Under the pieces are notes generated by a model, which worked only from the letters and a program-made list of their open reading frames with translations, did no database searches and was not told where the DNA came from. From Actinomycetes bacterium (GTDB lineage: Bacteria > Actinomycetota > Actinomycetes > Actinomycetales > Cellulomonadaceae), in assembly GCA_023388235.1 (NCBI GenBank), contig JAEWGQ010000367.1:1-15464 (forward strand): a stretch of DNA of 15,464 nt. The letters run 5' to 3'. This document shows, piece after piece, positions 6,298 through 14,195 of this stretch. Positions within the stretch are counted from its first letter, which is position 1; each line of letters starts with the position of its first letter. Made by a program: the position numbers and the translations under genes.

Positions 6298-6320
6298 CAC
6301 GCCGACTGCCGAGGAGACGC

Positions 6321-7610
6321 ATGAGCGCCGACAGCACGCCCCTGCTCGACCAGAACCTGTCCCAGGTGGACCCGGAGATCGCGGCGGTCCTGGACGGGGA
6401 GCTCGCCCGCCAGCAGGGCACGCTCGAGATGATCGCGAGCGAGAACTTCGTCCCGCGCGCCGTCCTGCAGGCGCAGGGCTCCGTGCTCACGAACAAGTAC
6501 GCCGAGGGCTACCCGGGCCGCCGGTACTACGGCGGCTGCGAGCAGGTCGACATCGCCGAGAACCTGGCGATCGCCCGCGCGAAGGAGCTGTTCGGCGCCG
6601 AGCACGCCAACGTCCAGCCGCACTCCGGCGCCACCGCGAACGCCGCCGTCCTGCACGCGCTGGCCAGCGCCGGCGACCGCATCCTCGGCCTGGAGCTCGC
6701 GCACGGCGGGCACCTCACGCACGGCATGAAGATCAACTTCTCCGGCCGGCTCTACGACGTCGGCGCGTACGGCGTGAACCCCGACACGTTCCTCATCGAG
6801 CCCGAGGCGATCCGCGAGGCCGCGCTCAAGCACCGCCCGCAGGTCATCATCGGCGGCTGGTCGGCCTACCCGCGGCACCTGGACTTCGCCGCGATGCGCG
6901 AGATCGCCGACGAGGTCGGCGCGAAGCTGTGGGTCGACATGGCGCACTTCGCCGGCCTGGTCGCCGCGGGGCTGCACCCGTCGCCCGTCCCGCACGCGGA
7001 CGTCGTGTCCTCCACCGTGCACAAGACCATCGGCGGCCCGCGCTCCGGCTTCATCCTGAGCCGCGAGGAGTACGCGAAGAAGATCGACTCCGCGGTGTTC
7101 CCGGGCCAGCAGGGCGGCCCGCTCATGCACGTCATCGCCGCCAAGGCCGTGTCGTTCAAGATCGCCGGCGGCGCCGAGTTCCGCGACCGGCAGCAGCGCA
7201 CGATCGACGGCGCGCGGATCATCGCCGAGCGCCTCGTCGCCCCCGAGGTCGCGGCCGCGGGCGTGTCCGTGCTGACCGGCGGCACCGACGTGCACCTGGT
7301 GCTGGTCGACCTGCGCAGCTCCCGGCTCGACGGCCAGCAGGCCGAGGACCTGCTGCACGACGTCGGCATCACCGTGAACCGCAACGCCGTGCCGTTCGAC
7401 CCGCGGCCCCCGCGCGTCACCTCCGGCCTGCGCATCGGCACGCCGGCGCTCGCGACCCGCGGGTTCGGCGACGCCGAGTTCACCGAGGTCGCGGACATCA
7501 TCGCGACCGCGCTGACCGACGGCGCGTCCGCCGACGTCGAGGGCCTGCGGGCGCGCGTGGCGAAGCTCGCCGACGCGTTCCCGCTGTACCCCGGCCTGCA
7601 GCAGTACTGA
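6321..7610 (+). CDS. glyA: Serine hydroxymethyltransferase
   Basis: PLP enzyme that converts serine and tetrahydrofolate to glycine and 5,10-methylene-THF, the main entry of one-carbon units. The 429 residues cover the whole family: [18 protein letters not shown] near the N-terminus, the [18 protein letters not shown] substrate region (60-77), [15 protein letters not shown] (99-113), Asp206 and His209 in [10 protein letters not shown], and the PLP lysine Lys235 in [13 protein letters not shown]. The loop reads HKTIGGPR where E. coli has HKTLAGPR, an unremarkable variation. The ATG at 6321 follows GAGGAG by four bases; the frame opens upstream into the riboswitch, which is not coding. folD starts 14 bases after the stop and is surely in the same operon. 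Expression is expected to rise when Z nucleotide binds the leader RNA. Identification is secure. Confidence 0.98.
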   Translation: MSADSTPLLDQNLSQVDPEIAAVLDGELARQQGTLEMIASENFVPRAVLQAQGSVLTNKYAEGYPGRRYYGGCEQVDIAENLAIARAKELFGAEHANVQPHSGATANAAVLHALASAGDRILGLELAHGGHLTHGMKINFSGRLYDVGAYGVNPDTFLIEPEAIREAALKHRPQVIIGGWSAYPRHLDFAAMREIADEVGAKLWVDMAHFAGLVAAGLHPSPVPHADVVSSTVHKTIGGPRSGFILSREEYAKKIDSAVFPGQQGGPLMHVIAAKAVSFKIAGGAEFRDRQQRTIDGARIIAERLVAPEVAAAGVSVLTGGTDVHLVLVDLRSSRLDGQQAEDLLHDVGITVNRNAVPFDPRPPRVTSGLRIGTPALATRGFGDAEFTEVADIIATALTDGASADVEGLRARVAKLADAFPLYPGLQQY

Positions 7611-7624
7611 GCGGAGCGGCGACG

Positions 7625-8503
7625 ATGACGGCGAAGAGGCTCGACGGCACGGCCACGGCCGCCGCGATCAAGGCCGAGCTCGCGACCCGCGTGCGCGCGC
7701 TCGCGGACCGCGGCACCACCCCCGGCCTCGGCACGCTGCTGGTGGGGGAGGACCCGGGCTCGGTGTCCTACGTCGCGGGCAAGCACCGGGACTGCGCCGA
7801 GGTCGGCATCGCGTCGATCCGCGAGGACCTGCCCGCCGACGCGACGCAGGAGGACATCGAGGCGGCGGTCCGGCGGCTGAACGACGACCCGGCCTGCACC
7901 GGGTTCATCGTGCAGCTGCCGCTGCCGCGCGGCATCGACACCAACCGGGTGCTCGAGCTCGTCGACCCCGACAAGGACGCCGACGGCCTGCACCCGACGA
8001 ACCTCGGGCGCCTGGTGCTCCGGGTGAACGAGGAGGTCGACTCCCCGCTGCCCTGCACGCCGCGCGGCATCATCGAGCTGCTGACCCGGCACGGCGTCGA
8101 GCTGGCCGGGGCGGACGTCACGGTGATCGGCCGCGGCACCACCGTCGGGCGGTCCATCGGCCTGCTGCTCACCCGGCGCGCCGTGAACGCCACGGTCACG
8201 CTCACGCACACCGGCACCGCCGACCTCGGCGAGCACACCCGCAACGCGGACGTGGTGGTCGCGGCGGCCGGCGTGCCGGGGATCCTCACGGCCGACCTGG
8301 TGAAGCCGGGCGCCGTCGTGGTGGACGTCGGCGTGTCCCGGGTCAGCGACCCCGAGACCGGCCGCAGCCGGATCGCGGGCGACGTCGACCCCGGGGTGGC
8401 GGAGGTCGCGGCGTGGGTGTCGCCGAACCCCGGCGGCGTCGGCCCGATGACGCGGGCGATGCTGCTGGCGAACGTGGTGGAGGCCGCCGAGCGCCAGGCC
8501 TGA
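7625..8503 (+). CDS. folD: Bifunctional methylene-THF dehydrogenase / methenyl-THF cyclohydrolase
   Basis: Cytosolic enzyme that interconverts 5,10-methylene-THF, 5,10-methenyl-THF and 10-formyl-THF with NADP, carrying GlyA's product towards purine synthesis. The 292 residues hold the active-site Tyr49 and Lys53 in [14 protein letters not shown], Gln97 in VQLPLP, Asp120 in [10 protein letters not shown], the nucleotide-binding loop [11 protein letters not shown] (169-179), and the C-terminal PGGVGPMT (269-276). GRGTTVG in place of the enterobacterial GASNIVG is, as I recall, common in actinobacteria. The ATG at 7625 follows GCGGAGCGG, giving an ordinary ribosome-binding site, and lies 14 bases after the glyA stop. 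It is the last gene of the riboswitch-led operon and is followed by a strong hairpin. No abnormal features are visible. Confidence 0.98.
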   Translation: MTAKRLDGTATAAAIKAELATRVRALADRGTTPGLGTLLVGEDPGSVSYVAGKHRDCAEVGIASIREDLPADATQEDIEAAVRRLNDDPACTGFIVQLPLPRGIDTNRVLELVDPDKDADGLHPTNLGRLVLRVNEEVDSPLPCTPRGIIELLTRHGVELAGADVTVIGRGTTVGRSIGLLLTRRAVNATVTLTHTGTADLGEHTRNADVVVAAAGVPGILTADLVKPGAVVVDVGVSRVSDPETGRSRIAGDVDPGVAEVAAWVSPNPGGVGPMTRAMLLANVVEAAERQA

Positions 8504-8512
8504 CGGCCGTCC

Positions 8513-8554
8513 GCGCGCGCCCCGCCGACCTCGCGGGCGGCGGGGCGGCGCGCG
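8513..8554. terminator. Shared hairpin between folD and the convergent hydrolase gene
   Basis: GCCCCGCC (8519-8526) pairs with GGCGGGGC (8539-8546), and GC-repeat arms (8513-8518 and 8549-8554) extend the stem past a two-base bulge. It lies between the folD stop (8503) and the minus-strand stop at 8557, so it can end transcription from both sides. No T-run is present. Confidence 0.7.
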
Positions 8555-8556
8555 GG

Positions 8557-9141
8557 TCAGGTCGTGGTGGCGAGGACGGCGCGGGCCGTCGTGGCGTCCA
8601 CGACCTCGGCGAGCGGCGCGTACAGGGCGATCGCGTCCAGGGCGCGGGCGTGGCCCGCGTCGTCGGCGCCCGCGCAGCCCTCGGCGACGACGCGCACCGC
8701 CACGCCCGCGTCCGCCGCGGCCAGCGCGGTGGACAGCACGCAGCAGTCGGTGGACACCCCGACCAGCAGCATCGTGTCGCCCGGCGCCACGTGCGCGGCG
8801 AGGTCCGGCCCCCACTTGCCGAACGTCGTCGCCGTCACCACGGGGGCGCGCGCGGCGAGGTCGGCCAGCTCCGGCACGACCGCGTACGCCGGGGCGTCGG
8901 GCGGCTGCAGGGCGAACGGCCAGTCGGCGTAGTAGGCGACCCACGCGCCGGCGGGGCGCTCGGGGGCGACGAACCGGGTGAACACGGTGCGCTCGGGCCC
9001 CGCGGCCTCGGCGAGCGACCGCACGACCTCCAGCGCCTCGGCGAACCGCGGCGCCGCCCACGGGCTGCCGGGGTCGGCGAAGACGGGCTGCATGTCGACC
9101 ACCACGAGCACGGCCCGCCCGGGCGTCGCGCCCGCGGTCAC
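8557..9141 (-). CDS. Isochorismatase-fold cysteine hydrolase
   Basis: Small cytosolic amide or ureido hydrolase of the superfamily containing nicotinamidase, N-carbamoylsarcosine amidase, RutB and isochorismatase. The 194 residues carry the Asp-Lys-Cys triad: Asp16 in VVVDMQPVF, Lys109 in TTFGKWGPDL and Cys134 in GVSTDCCVLSTA. The cis-peptide region before the cysteine is also normal. The DxHxxxH metal site of nicotinamidase (PncA) is not seen, so nicotinamide is unlikely to be the substrate. The GTG start at 9141 overlaps the stop of the upstream permease gene as GTGA, which implies translational coupling and joint use. By context it probably acts on the compound that the NCS1 carrier imports, for example opening an amide or carbamoyl group, but that is inference. 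It is the last gene of the minus-strand operon. Confidence 0.9.
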   Translation of the reverse strand: MTAGATPGRAVLVVVDMQPVFADPGSPWAAPRFAEALEVVRSLAEAAGPERTVFTRFVAPERPAGAWVAYYADWPFALQPPDAPAYAVVPELADLAARAPVVTATTFGKWGPDLAAHVAPGDTMLLVGVSTDCCVLSTALAAADAGVAVRVVAEGCAGADDAGHARALDAIALYAPLAEVVDATTARAVLATTT

Positions 9142-10652
9142 GCGCCCGTCCCGGCCGGCTCGGCGTCGGCGGTCGGGGGCAGCGCCTCCTGGCGGCGCAC
9201 CGCGCCCCGGCGCAGCAGCAGGGTCCCGCCGAACCCGACGACCAGCGCGACGAGCACCCCGAGGTTCGCGTACGCCCACGCGCCGTCCGTGCCGCCCAGG
9301 CCGACCGGGCCGAGCAGGTAGCCCTGCCAGGACAGCCACGCCGCCGACCCGTTCGTGACCAGGCCCCAGCCGAGCACCGTCCCCAGGGCGAGCAGGACGA
9401 GCGGCACAGCCGGCGCGCGGCCGTAGCGGCCGGACGGCCGGTACAGGTCGAGGTCGTCGTAGTCCCGGCGGCGCAGCAGCACGTCGGCGAGCATGATCCC
9501 GGCCCACGCGGCGATCGGGACGCCGAGGGTGATGAGGAACCCCTGGAACACCCCGAAGAACGTGTCGGAGCCGAACACGATGTACACGGTCCCGAGCACC
9601 ATGATCACGCCGTCGATCCCGGCGGCGACCGGCCGGGACACCGGCAGGCCGGTGGACACGAGCGCCAGGCCCGAGGAGTAGATGTCGAGGACGGCCCCGC
9701 CGACCAGCCCGAGCACCGCCACCACCGCGAACGGCACCAGGTACCAGGTGGGCAGGATCGTGGTGAGCGCGCCGATCGGGTCGCTGCTGATGGCCGTGCG
9801 CAGCTCGGCGTCGGACCCGGCCAGCAGCAGGCCGAACACCAGCAGCAGCACCGGGGCGAGGGACGCGCCGAACGTCGTCCAGCCCACGACGCCCGCGCCG
9901 GACGTCCGGCGCGGCAGGTAGCGCGAGTAGTCGGCGGCCATGTTCACCCAGCCGAGGCCGAACCCGGTCATCATGAACACGAGCGCGCCGATGAACGCCT
10001 GCGCGGTCCCCGACGGCAGCGCCGTGACCGCGGCCGTGTCGACGTGGTCGAGCACCAGCAGCACGTAGCCGACGGTGAGCACGGCGGTGACGACGGTGAT
10101 GACGGTCTGCATCCGCATGATGAGGTCGAAGCCGAACACGCCGCCGGCGATGATCAGGCCGGCCACGACCACCAGCGCGGCCACCTGGACGCCGGTGCCG
10201 CCGCCCCAGCCCAGGGCCTCGACGACCGTCGCGGTCGCCAGCGTCGCCAGCGCGGTGAGGATCGTCTCCCACCCGACCGTGAGCAGCCAGGACAGCACGG
10301 CGGCGACGCGGTTGCCCTGCACGCCGAGCGCCGCCCGCGACAGCACCATGGTCGGCGCCGACCCGCGCTTGCCGGCCAGCGAGACGACCCCGCACAGCAG
10401 GAACGAGAACACGATGCCGACCACGCTCGCCACGACCGCCTGGCCGAACGAGACGCCGAAGTCGAGCACCCAGGCGCCGTAGGACAGGCCGAGGACGGAC
10501 ACGTTCGCGGCGAACCACGGCCAGAACAGCTGGCGCGGCGTCCCCTTGCGGTCCCGGTCGGCGATGATGTCGACGCCGGCGGTCTCGACGGTCAGGGCGC
10601 CGCCGGCGCCCGCGGTGCCGGCGGTCGGGTCGGTCGTGGCGGGGACGGACAT
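9138..10652 (-). CDS. NCS1-family permease (purine/cytosine/hydantoin-type symporter)
   Basis: Inner-membrane secondary importer, about 12 helices in 504 residues, of the nucleobase:cation symporter-1 family, whose members carry cytosine, purines, uracil, allantoin, hydantoins or thiamine. The family start is clear in QLFWPWFAANVSVLGLSYGA (41-60), followed by long hydrophobic segments, Trp128 in the third-helix region, and the hallmark MAADYSRYLPRRT (238-250) after helix six. The first about 35 residues and the last about 20 are polar tails. The ATG at 10652 is preceded by AGGAGG four bases away; an in-frame GTG at 10682 gives only ten extra residues and lacks such a site. The downstream hydrolase overlaps by four bases, and the upstream MalY-type gene ends 88 bases before. 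Substrate cannot be read from sequence; a nitrogen heterocycle is the family default. Confidence 0.92.
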   Translation of the reverse strand: MSVPATTDPTAGTAGAGGALTVETAGVDIIADRDRKGTPRQLFWPWFAANVSVLGLSYGAWVLDFGVSFGQAVVASVVGIVFSFLLCGVVSLAGKRGSAPTMVLSRAALGVQGNRVAAVLSWLLTVGWETILTALATLATATVVEALGWGGGTGVQVAALVVVAGLIIAGGVFGFDLIMRMQTVITVVTAVLTVGYVLLVLDHVDTAAVTALPSGTAQAFIGALVFMMTGFGLGWVNMAADYSRYLPRRTSGAGVVGWTTFGASLAPVLLLVFGLLLAGSDAELRTAISSDPIGALTTILPTWYLVPFAVVAVLGLVGGAVLDIYSSGLALVSTGLPVSRPVAAGIDGVIMVLGTVYIVFGSDTFFGVFQGFLITLGVPIAAWAGIMLADVLLRRRDYDDLDLYRPSGRYGRAPAVPLVLLALGTVLGWGLVTNGSAAWLSWQGYLLGPVGLGGTDGAWAYANLGVLVALVVGFGGTLLLRRGAVRRQEALPPTADAEPAGTGA

Positions 10653-10740
10653 CGGGCCTCCTCGGGCCTGGGCGGAGCGCATCGGGTCGGGGTCGGGGCC
10701 GGTCGGCCGGGCTCGTGGCCGGGTCGCGCGGGGCGGGACG

Positions 10741-11931
10741 TCAGGCGGGCGGCGCGAGGCCCGCGGCGAGGCGCGCGACGGTCTCCCGCAGGACGGGGCG
10801 CGGGGTGGCGAGCGTGTACCGGGCGAACCCCGCGCCGGCCCGCCCGCACGCCGGCCCGTCGGTGACGGCGACGCCCGCGCGGGCGAACGCCTCGCCGGGG
10901 TGGTCGCCCAGCCCGAGCCCGCGGCAGTCCAGCCACGCCAGGTACGTGCCCTCCGGCGGCGTGTACCGGACCTGGGGCAGCTGGTCGGCGAGCAGGTCGC
11001 CCAGCAGGCGCCGGTTGCCGTCGAGGTAGTCGAGCGCGTCGTCGAGCCAGGCGCCGCCGTGGGTGTAGGCCGCGGTGTTCGCGAGCACGCCGGGCGTGGA
11101 CGCGCCGTGCTCGTACTCCTCGCCGACGGCCCGCCAGCGCTCGGCGTCCGCGTCGGCGGTCAGCACGACCTGCGCGCACTTCAGCCCCGGGACGTTCCAC
11201 GCCTTCGAGGCGGAGGTGGCGGTGACGGCGTGCGCGGCGGCCACCGGGTCGACCGACGCGTACGGCACGTGCCGGCGGCCGGCGTAGACGAGCGGGGCGT
11301 GGATCTCGTCCGCGAACACCCGGCCGCCCTGCGCGTCGACGACGCGGGCGATCCCGAGCAGCTCCTCGCGGTCGAGCACCCGGCCCGTGGGGTTGTGCGG
11401 GTTGCACAGCACGAGCAGGCCGCCGCCGGCCAGCGCCCGCCCGAGGGCGTCCAGGTCGTGCACCAGCCGGTCGCCGTCCGGCACGAGCGGCACCTCGACC
11501 ACCCGCCGCCCGAGCGCCCCGGGCACGGTGAGGAACGGCATGTACGCGGGCGTCGGCAGCACCACCGGGGTGTCCGGGGCCGTGAGGTGCCGGACGGTCG
11601 CGCGGAACGCCGACAGCACGTCGCCCACCGGGCGCACCCGCTCCGGCGCGACCGCCCAGCCGTACCGGTCGGCCGACCACGCGGCGTACGCGGCCCCCAT
11701 CGCCTCGGCGTCCGCCGGGGGCAGGTACCCGAACCGCTCGGCCTCGACGGCAGCGCGCAGCGCGTCCCGGACCGCCGGCGCGGTGCCGAGGTCGGACTCC
11801 GCGACGAACGCCCCGATGCGGTCGGGGAACAGGGACCACTTCAGGCCGCCCGCCGCGCGGAGCCCCGACACGGTGCGCCGGTCGGCGTCCGCGGCGAACC
11901 CCGCGGCCGTCCCCGTGCCCGGTGCCACCAT
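10741..11931 (-). CDS. MalY/PatB-type PLP enzyme (C-S lyase or aminotransferase)
   Basis: Cytosolic fold-type I PLP protein of the MalY/PatB branch, many of which split C-S bonds such as cystathionine to homocysteine, pyruvate and ammonia. Branch features are KWSLFPDRIGAFVAESDL near residues 31-48 (usually KW...WVAEMDF), FGYLPP, NPHNPTGR with Asn180, the branch-typical FADEIHAPLVY with Asp208 binding the pyridine nitrogen, and the PLP lysine Lys243 in TSASKAWNVPG. Length is 396 residues, normal for the group. The usual Trp of WVAEMD is Phe here (FVAESD), so substrate preference may differ. The ATG at 11931 follows GGGAGGA by four bases. It is the first gene of the minus-strand set, 88 bases before the NCS1 permease gene, and divergent from the exonuclease III gene. 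A biosynthetic transaminase role cannot be excluded. Confidence 0.9.
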   Translation of the reverse strand: MVAPGTGTAAGFAADADRRTVSGLRAAGGLKWSLFPDRIGAFVAESDLGTAPAVRDALRAAVEAERFGYLPPADAEAMGAAYAAWSADRYGWAVAPERVRPVGDVLSAFRATVRHLTAPDTPVVLPTPAYMPFLTVPGALGRRVVEVPLVPDGDRLVHDLDALGRALAGGGLLVLCNPHNPTGRVLDREELLGIARVVDAQGGRVFADEIHAPLVYAGRRHVPYASVDPVAAAHAVTATSASKAWNVPGLKCAQVVLTADADAERWRAVGEEYEHGASTPGVLANTAAYTHGGAWLDDALDYLDGNRRLLGDLLADQLPQVRYTPPEGTYLAWLDCRGLGLGDHPGEAFARAGVAVTDGPACGRAGAGFARYTLATPRPVLRETVARLAAGLAPPA

Positions 11932-12065
11932 GCCGTCCTCCCGCCGTCGCCTCGCGCCGCCCGCACCGGGCGGCCGCCGCCATCCCACCACTGTCGGGCG
12001 CCGCCCACCAGGGCCGGGGGTGCTCGGGGCCGGGTGTGTCGGTGGCACGGTGTTGGATGGTCCGC

Positions 12066-12863
12066 GTGCTGACGGTAGCGACTGCGAACGTGAACGGGAT
12101 CCGAGCCGCCTTCCGGCGGGGGATGGGGGACTGGCTCGACACCCGGCGCCCCGACGTCCTGCTGCTGCAGGAGGTGCGCGCCTCCGACGAGATCCTCGCC
12201 GACCACCTGCCGGCCTCCGCGTGGGACCTCGCGCACGAGGCCAGCGAGACCAAGGGCCGCGCCGGCGTGGCGATCGCCTCGCGGCTGCCCATGCACGCCG
12301 TGCGCATCGGCATCGGCACCGGGGTGCCCGCGGACTCGGGCCGCTGGGTCGAGGCGGACCTCGAGCTGCCGGGCGGCGGGCTGCTGACCGCGGTGTCGGC
12401 GTACGTGCACTCCGGCCAGGCGGGGACGCCGAAGATGGACGAGAAGTACGCGTTCCTCGACGTCATGACCAAGCGGCTGGCCGAGCTCGCGGGCGGCGAG
12501 CACCCGGTCGTCGTCGCGGGCGACCTCAACATCGCGCACCGCGAGGTGGACATCAAGAACTGGAAGGGCAACCGCACGGCCGCCGGGTTCCTGCCCGAGG
12601 AGCGCGCGTACCTGGACACCTGGTTCGACGAGCAGGGCTGGCGCGACCTGGGCCGCGAGCACGGCGGCGAGGGCCCGGGCCCGTACACGTGGTGGTCGTG
12701 GCGGGGCCAGGCGTTCGACAACGACTCGGGCTGGCGGATCGACTACCAGCTCGCGACGCCCGCCCTGGCGGACCGGGTCCGGTCGGTGGAGATCGACCGC
12801 GCCGCGACGTACGACGCCCGGTTCAGCGACCACGCCCCGGTCGTCGTCGCCTACGACCTCTGA
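12066..12863 (+). CDS. xth: Exodeoxyribonuclease III / AP endonuclease
   Basis: Base-excision repair enzyme that cuts DNA at abasic sites and removes 3' blocking groups with Mg2+. The 265 residues carry the complete active site: Asn8 in TANVNGIRAA, metal-binding Glu36 in VLLLQEVRA, Tyr113 in SAYVHSGQ, Asp153 and Asn155 in AGDLNIAH, Asp226 in WRIDYQLAT, and Asp255-His256 in FSDHAPVV. QEVRAS rather than QETK is a difference from E. coli that leaves the catalytic Glu intact. Two starts are possible. The GTG at 12066 gives VLTVATANVNG and lies seven bases after a -10-like TTGGAT, fitting a leaderless mRNA. The ATG at 12057 adds only three residues but sits within that box. Neither has a good ribosome-binding site, so I prefer 12066. 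It is divergent from the MalY-type gene and followed by a hairpin. Confidence 0.94.
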   Translation: MLTVATANVNGIRAAFRRGMGDWLDTRRPDVLLLQEVRASDEILADHLPASAWDLAHEASETKGRAGVAIASRLPMHAVRIGIGTGVPADSGRWVEADLELPGGGLLTAVSAYVHSGQAGTPKMDEKYAFLDVMTKRLAELAGGEHPVVVAGDLNIAHREVDIKNWKGNRTAAGFLPEERAYLDTWFDEQGWRDLGREHGGEGPGPYTWWSWRGQAFDNDSGWRIDYQLATPALADRVRSVEIDRAATYDARFSDHAPVVVAYDL

Positions 12864-12870
12864 CGTCCGC

Positions 12871-12893
12871 GGCCGCCCGGTCGCCGGGCGGCC
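12871..12893. terminator. Hairpin between exonuclease III and the convergent membrane-protein gene
   Basis: GGCCGCCCGG (12871-12880) pairs perfectly with CCGGGCGGCC (12884-12893) around a TCG loop. It lies between the stop at 12863 and the minus-strand stop at 12908 and can serve both directions. There is no T-run. Confidence 0.75.
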
Positions 12894-12907
12894 CGCCGGG
12901 CCCCGGG

Positions 12908-14185
12908 TCAGCCGGCGTGCTCGGCCTCCCACGCCGCCGCTGGGGAGCCCGGGGCGCCGCCGCGCATCTCGAGGACGGTGCCGGCCGGGTCCGCCGTGAT
13001 CCAGGCGTCCCGGTAGTCGTCGTCGACGCCCATGGTGATCTCCAGCGCGGCGGTCTCGTCCATCGAGCGGCGGAACGAGACGCTGGGCCCGTCGGGGTCG
13101 TCGATGCCGGTGAGCTCGGCCGCCTGCGCCGTCAGCCGCTCCACGACGGACCAGTCCAGCTGGGTCACGTCGAACAGCTTGGTCGGCAGCTCGGCCGGGT
13201 CGGGCTGGATGGTCGCCGCGCCGTCGCGGGTGGCGCTGCCGTCCCGCCACACGTACCGGTCGGTGGTCTGGGCGCCGGGGGAGGTCAGCCCCTCGGCGAC
13301 GGCGAACGTCTGGAACAGGACGACCTCGGTGAACTGCGACCCGCCGGCGACCGCGACCAGGTCGTCCACGACCTGCTGCGTCCGCTCGGCCGGGAAGATG
13401 CTGGCGGCCTCGGCGCGCTCGCGCTCGCGGGCCGCGACGGCCTCGCTCAGCGAGCTGCCCCCGACGAGGGCGGTCACGACGCTGCGCTCGGGCCAGACGC
13501 GCACGACGAACCCGGCGACGAACACGACCACCAGCAGCGCCGCCGGGATCCGGAGCAGCCCGCGGGCGTCGCGACCCCGGGCGGGCGGGGCCTCCCACAC
13601 CGGGGCCTCGGGCATCTCCCGGACGGTCGTGTCCCGCGCGGCGGCGGCCTGCCACTCGGCCGGCGCCGGGTCGAGCAGGGCGACCTCGGGCCGGTCCGGG
13701 TCGAGCTGCGCGACCACCACGACGGCGCCGCTGGGCAGCGACGCCAGCGTCCCGAGGTTCAGCAGCGCGCGGGTCGTCGTGGTGTACGCGGGGCGGGTGC
13801 GCGACGCCACGACCAGGCGGATGTCGCACACCGGCTGGTCGTTCACCGTGGTGCCGGTCGCGCGGGTCTCCAGCACCCGCGCCAGCGACACCCGGTTCTC
13901 GCGGACGGCCGCCTCGACGTCGGTGGGGCGCGGTGCGCGGATCCCCGCCATCGTGCTGCCGATCGACACGACCGTCAGCAGGAGCGTGCCGACGACCGCG
14001 GCCACGGGCAGCACCCACGGGAGGCCACCGTCCCCCACGCCGGTGATCATCAGGACGAGCGAGGCGACGAGGACGCCGGACACGGCGGCGAGCAGCACAC
14101 GGAGCACGCCCGACATCGTGCCCCGGCGCGCCGTCCCGCGCCAGCGGATCACGGCCCTGACGTGCGCGAACGTGTCGAGCGACAC
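12908..14185 (-). CDS. Three-helix membrane protein of unknown function
   Basis: I do not recognise a named family for the 425 residues. A short basic N-terminus is followed by two adjacent membrane helices (about 27-50 and 55-77). Next comes a domain (about 85-173) with GTTVNDQPVCDIRLVV and a final LDPDRPEVALLD, a pattern I associate with small beta-rich modules (DUF3592-like) in actinobacterial membrane proteins. A Pro/Ala-rich linker and a third helix (about 209-231) lead to a C-terminal soluble region of nearly 200 residues. Its end (SVVERLTAQAAELTG ... YRDAWITADPAGTVLEM) vaguely resembles PepSY-type domains. Three helices from a cytosolic N-terminus would put the last region outside the cell. 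The GTG at 14185 lies ten bases after the MFS stop, suggesting coupling; the ATG at 14116 (MSGVLRVLL) with GGGG nearby is a real alternative that would drop 23 residues. Confidence 0.7.
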   Translation of the reverse strand: MSLDTFAHVRAVIRWRGTARRGTMSGVLRVLLAAVSGVLVASLVLMITGVGDGGLPWVLPVAAVVGTLLLTVVSIGSTMAGIRAPRPTDVEAAVRENRVSLARVLETRATGTTVNDQPVCDIRLVVASRTRPAYTTTTRALLNLGTLASLPSGAVVVVAQLDPDRPEVALLDPAPAEWQAAAARDTTVREMPEAPVWEAPPARGRDARGLLRIPAALLVVVFVAGFVVRVWPERSVVTALVGGSSLSEAVAARERERAEAASIFPAERTQQVVDDLVAVAGGSQFTEVVLFQTFAVAEGLTSPGAQTTDRYVWRDGSATRDGAATIQPDPAELPTKLFDVTQLDWSVVERLTAQAAELTGIDDPDGPSVSFRRSMDETAALEITMGVDDDYRDAWITADPAGTVLEMRGGAPGSPAAAWEAEHAG

Positions 14186-14195
14186 GCTCGGCGGG

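Noticed and set aside
5493..7358. Upstream extension of purU on the minus strand as one very long open frame of about 900 codons.
   Set aside because: The part beyond 5492 lies antisense to the GNAT and glyA genes and is Val/Arg/Gly-rich without family character. The purU domain starts exactly at the ATG at 5492, so the long frame is a GC-bias artefact.
8557..9141. Nicotinamidase (pncA) as identity of the cysteine hydrolase.
   Set aside because: The Asp-Lys-Cys triad is shared by the whole superfamily, but the DxHxxxH metal-binding motif of nicotinamidases is missing.
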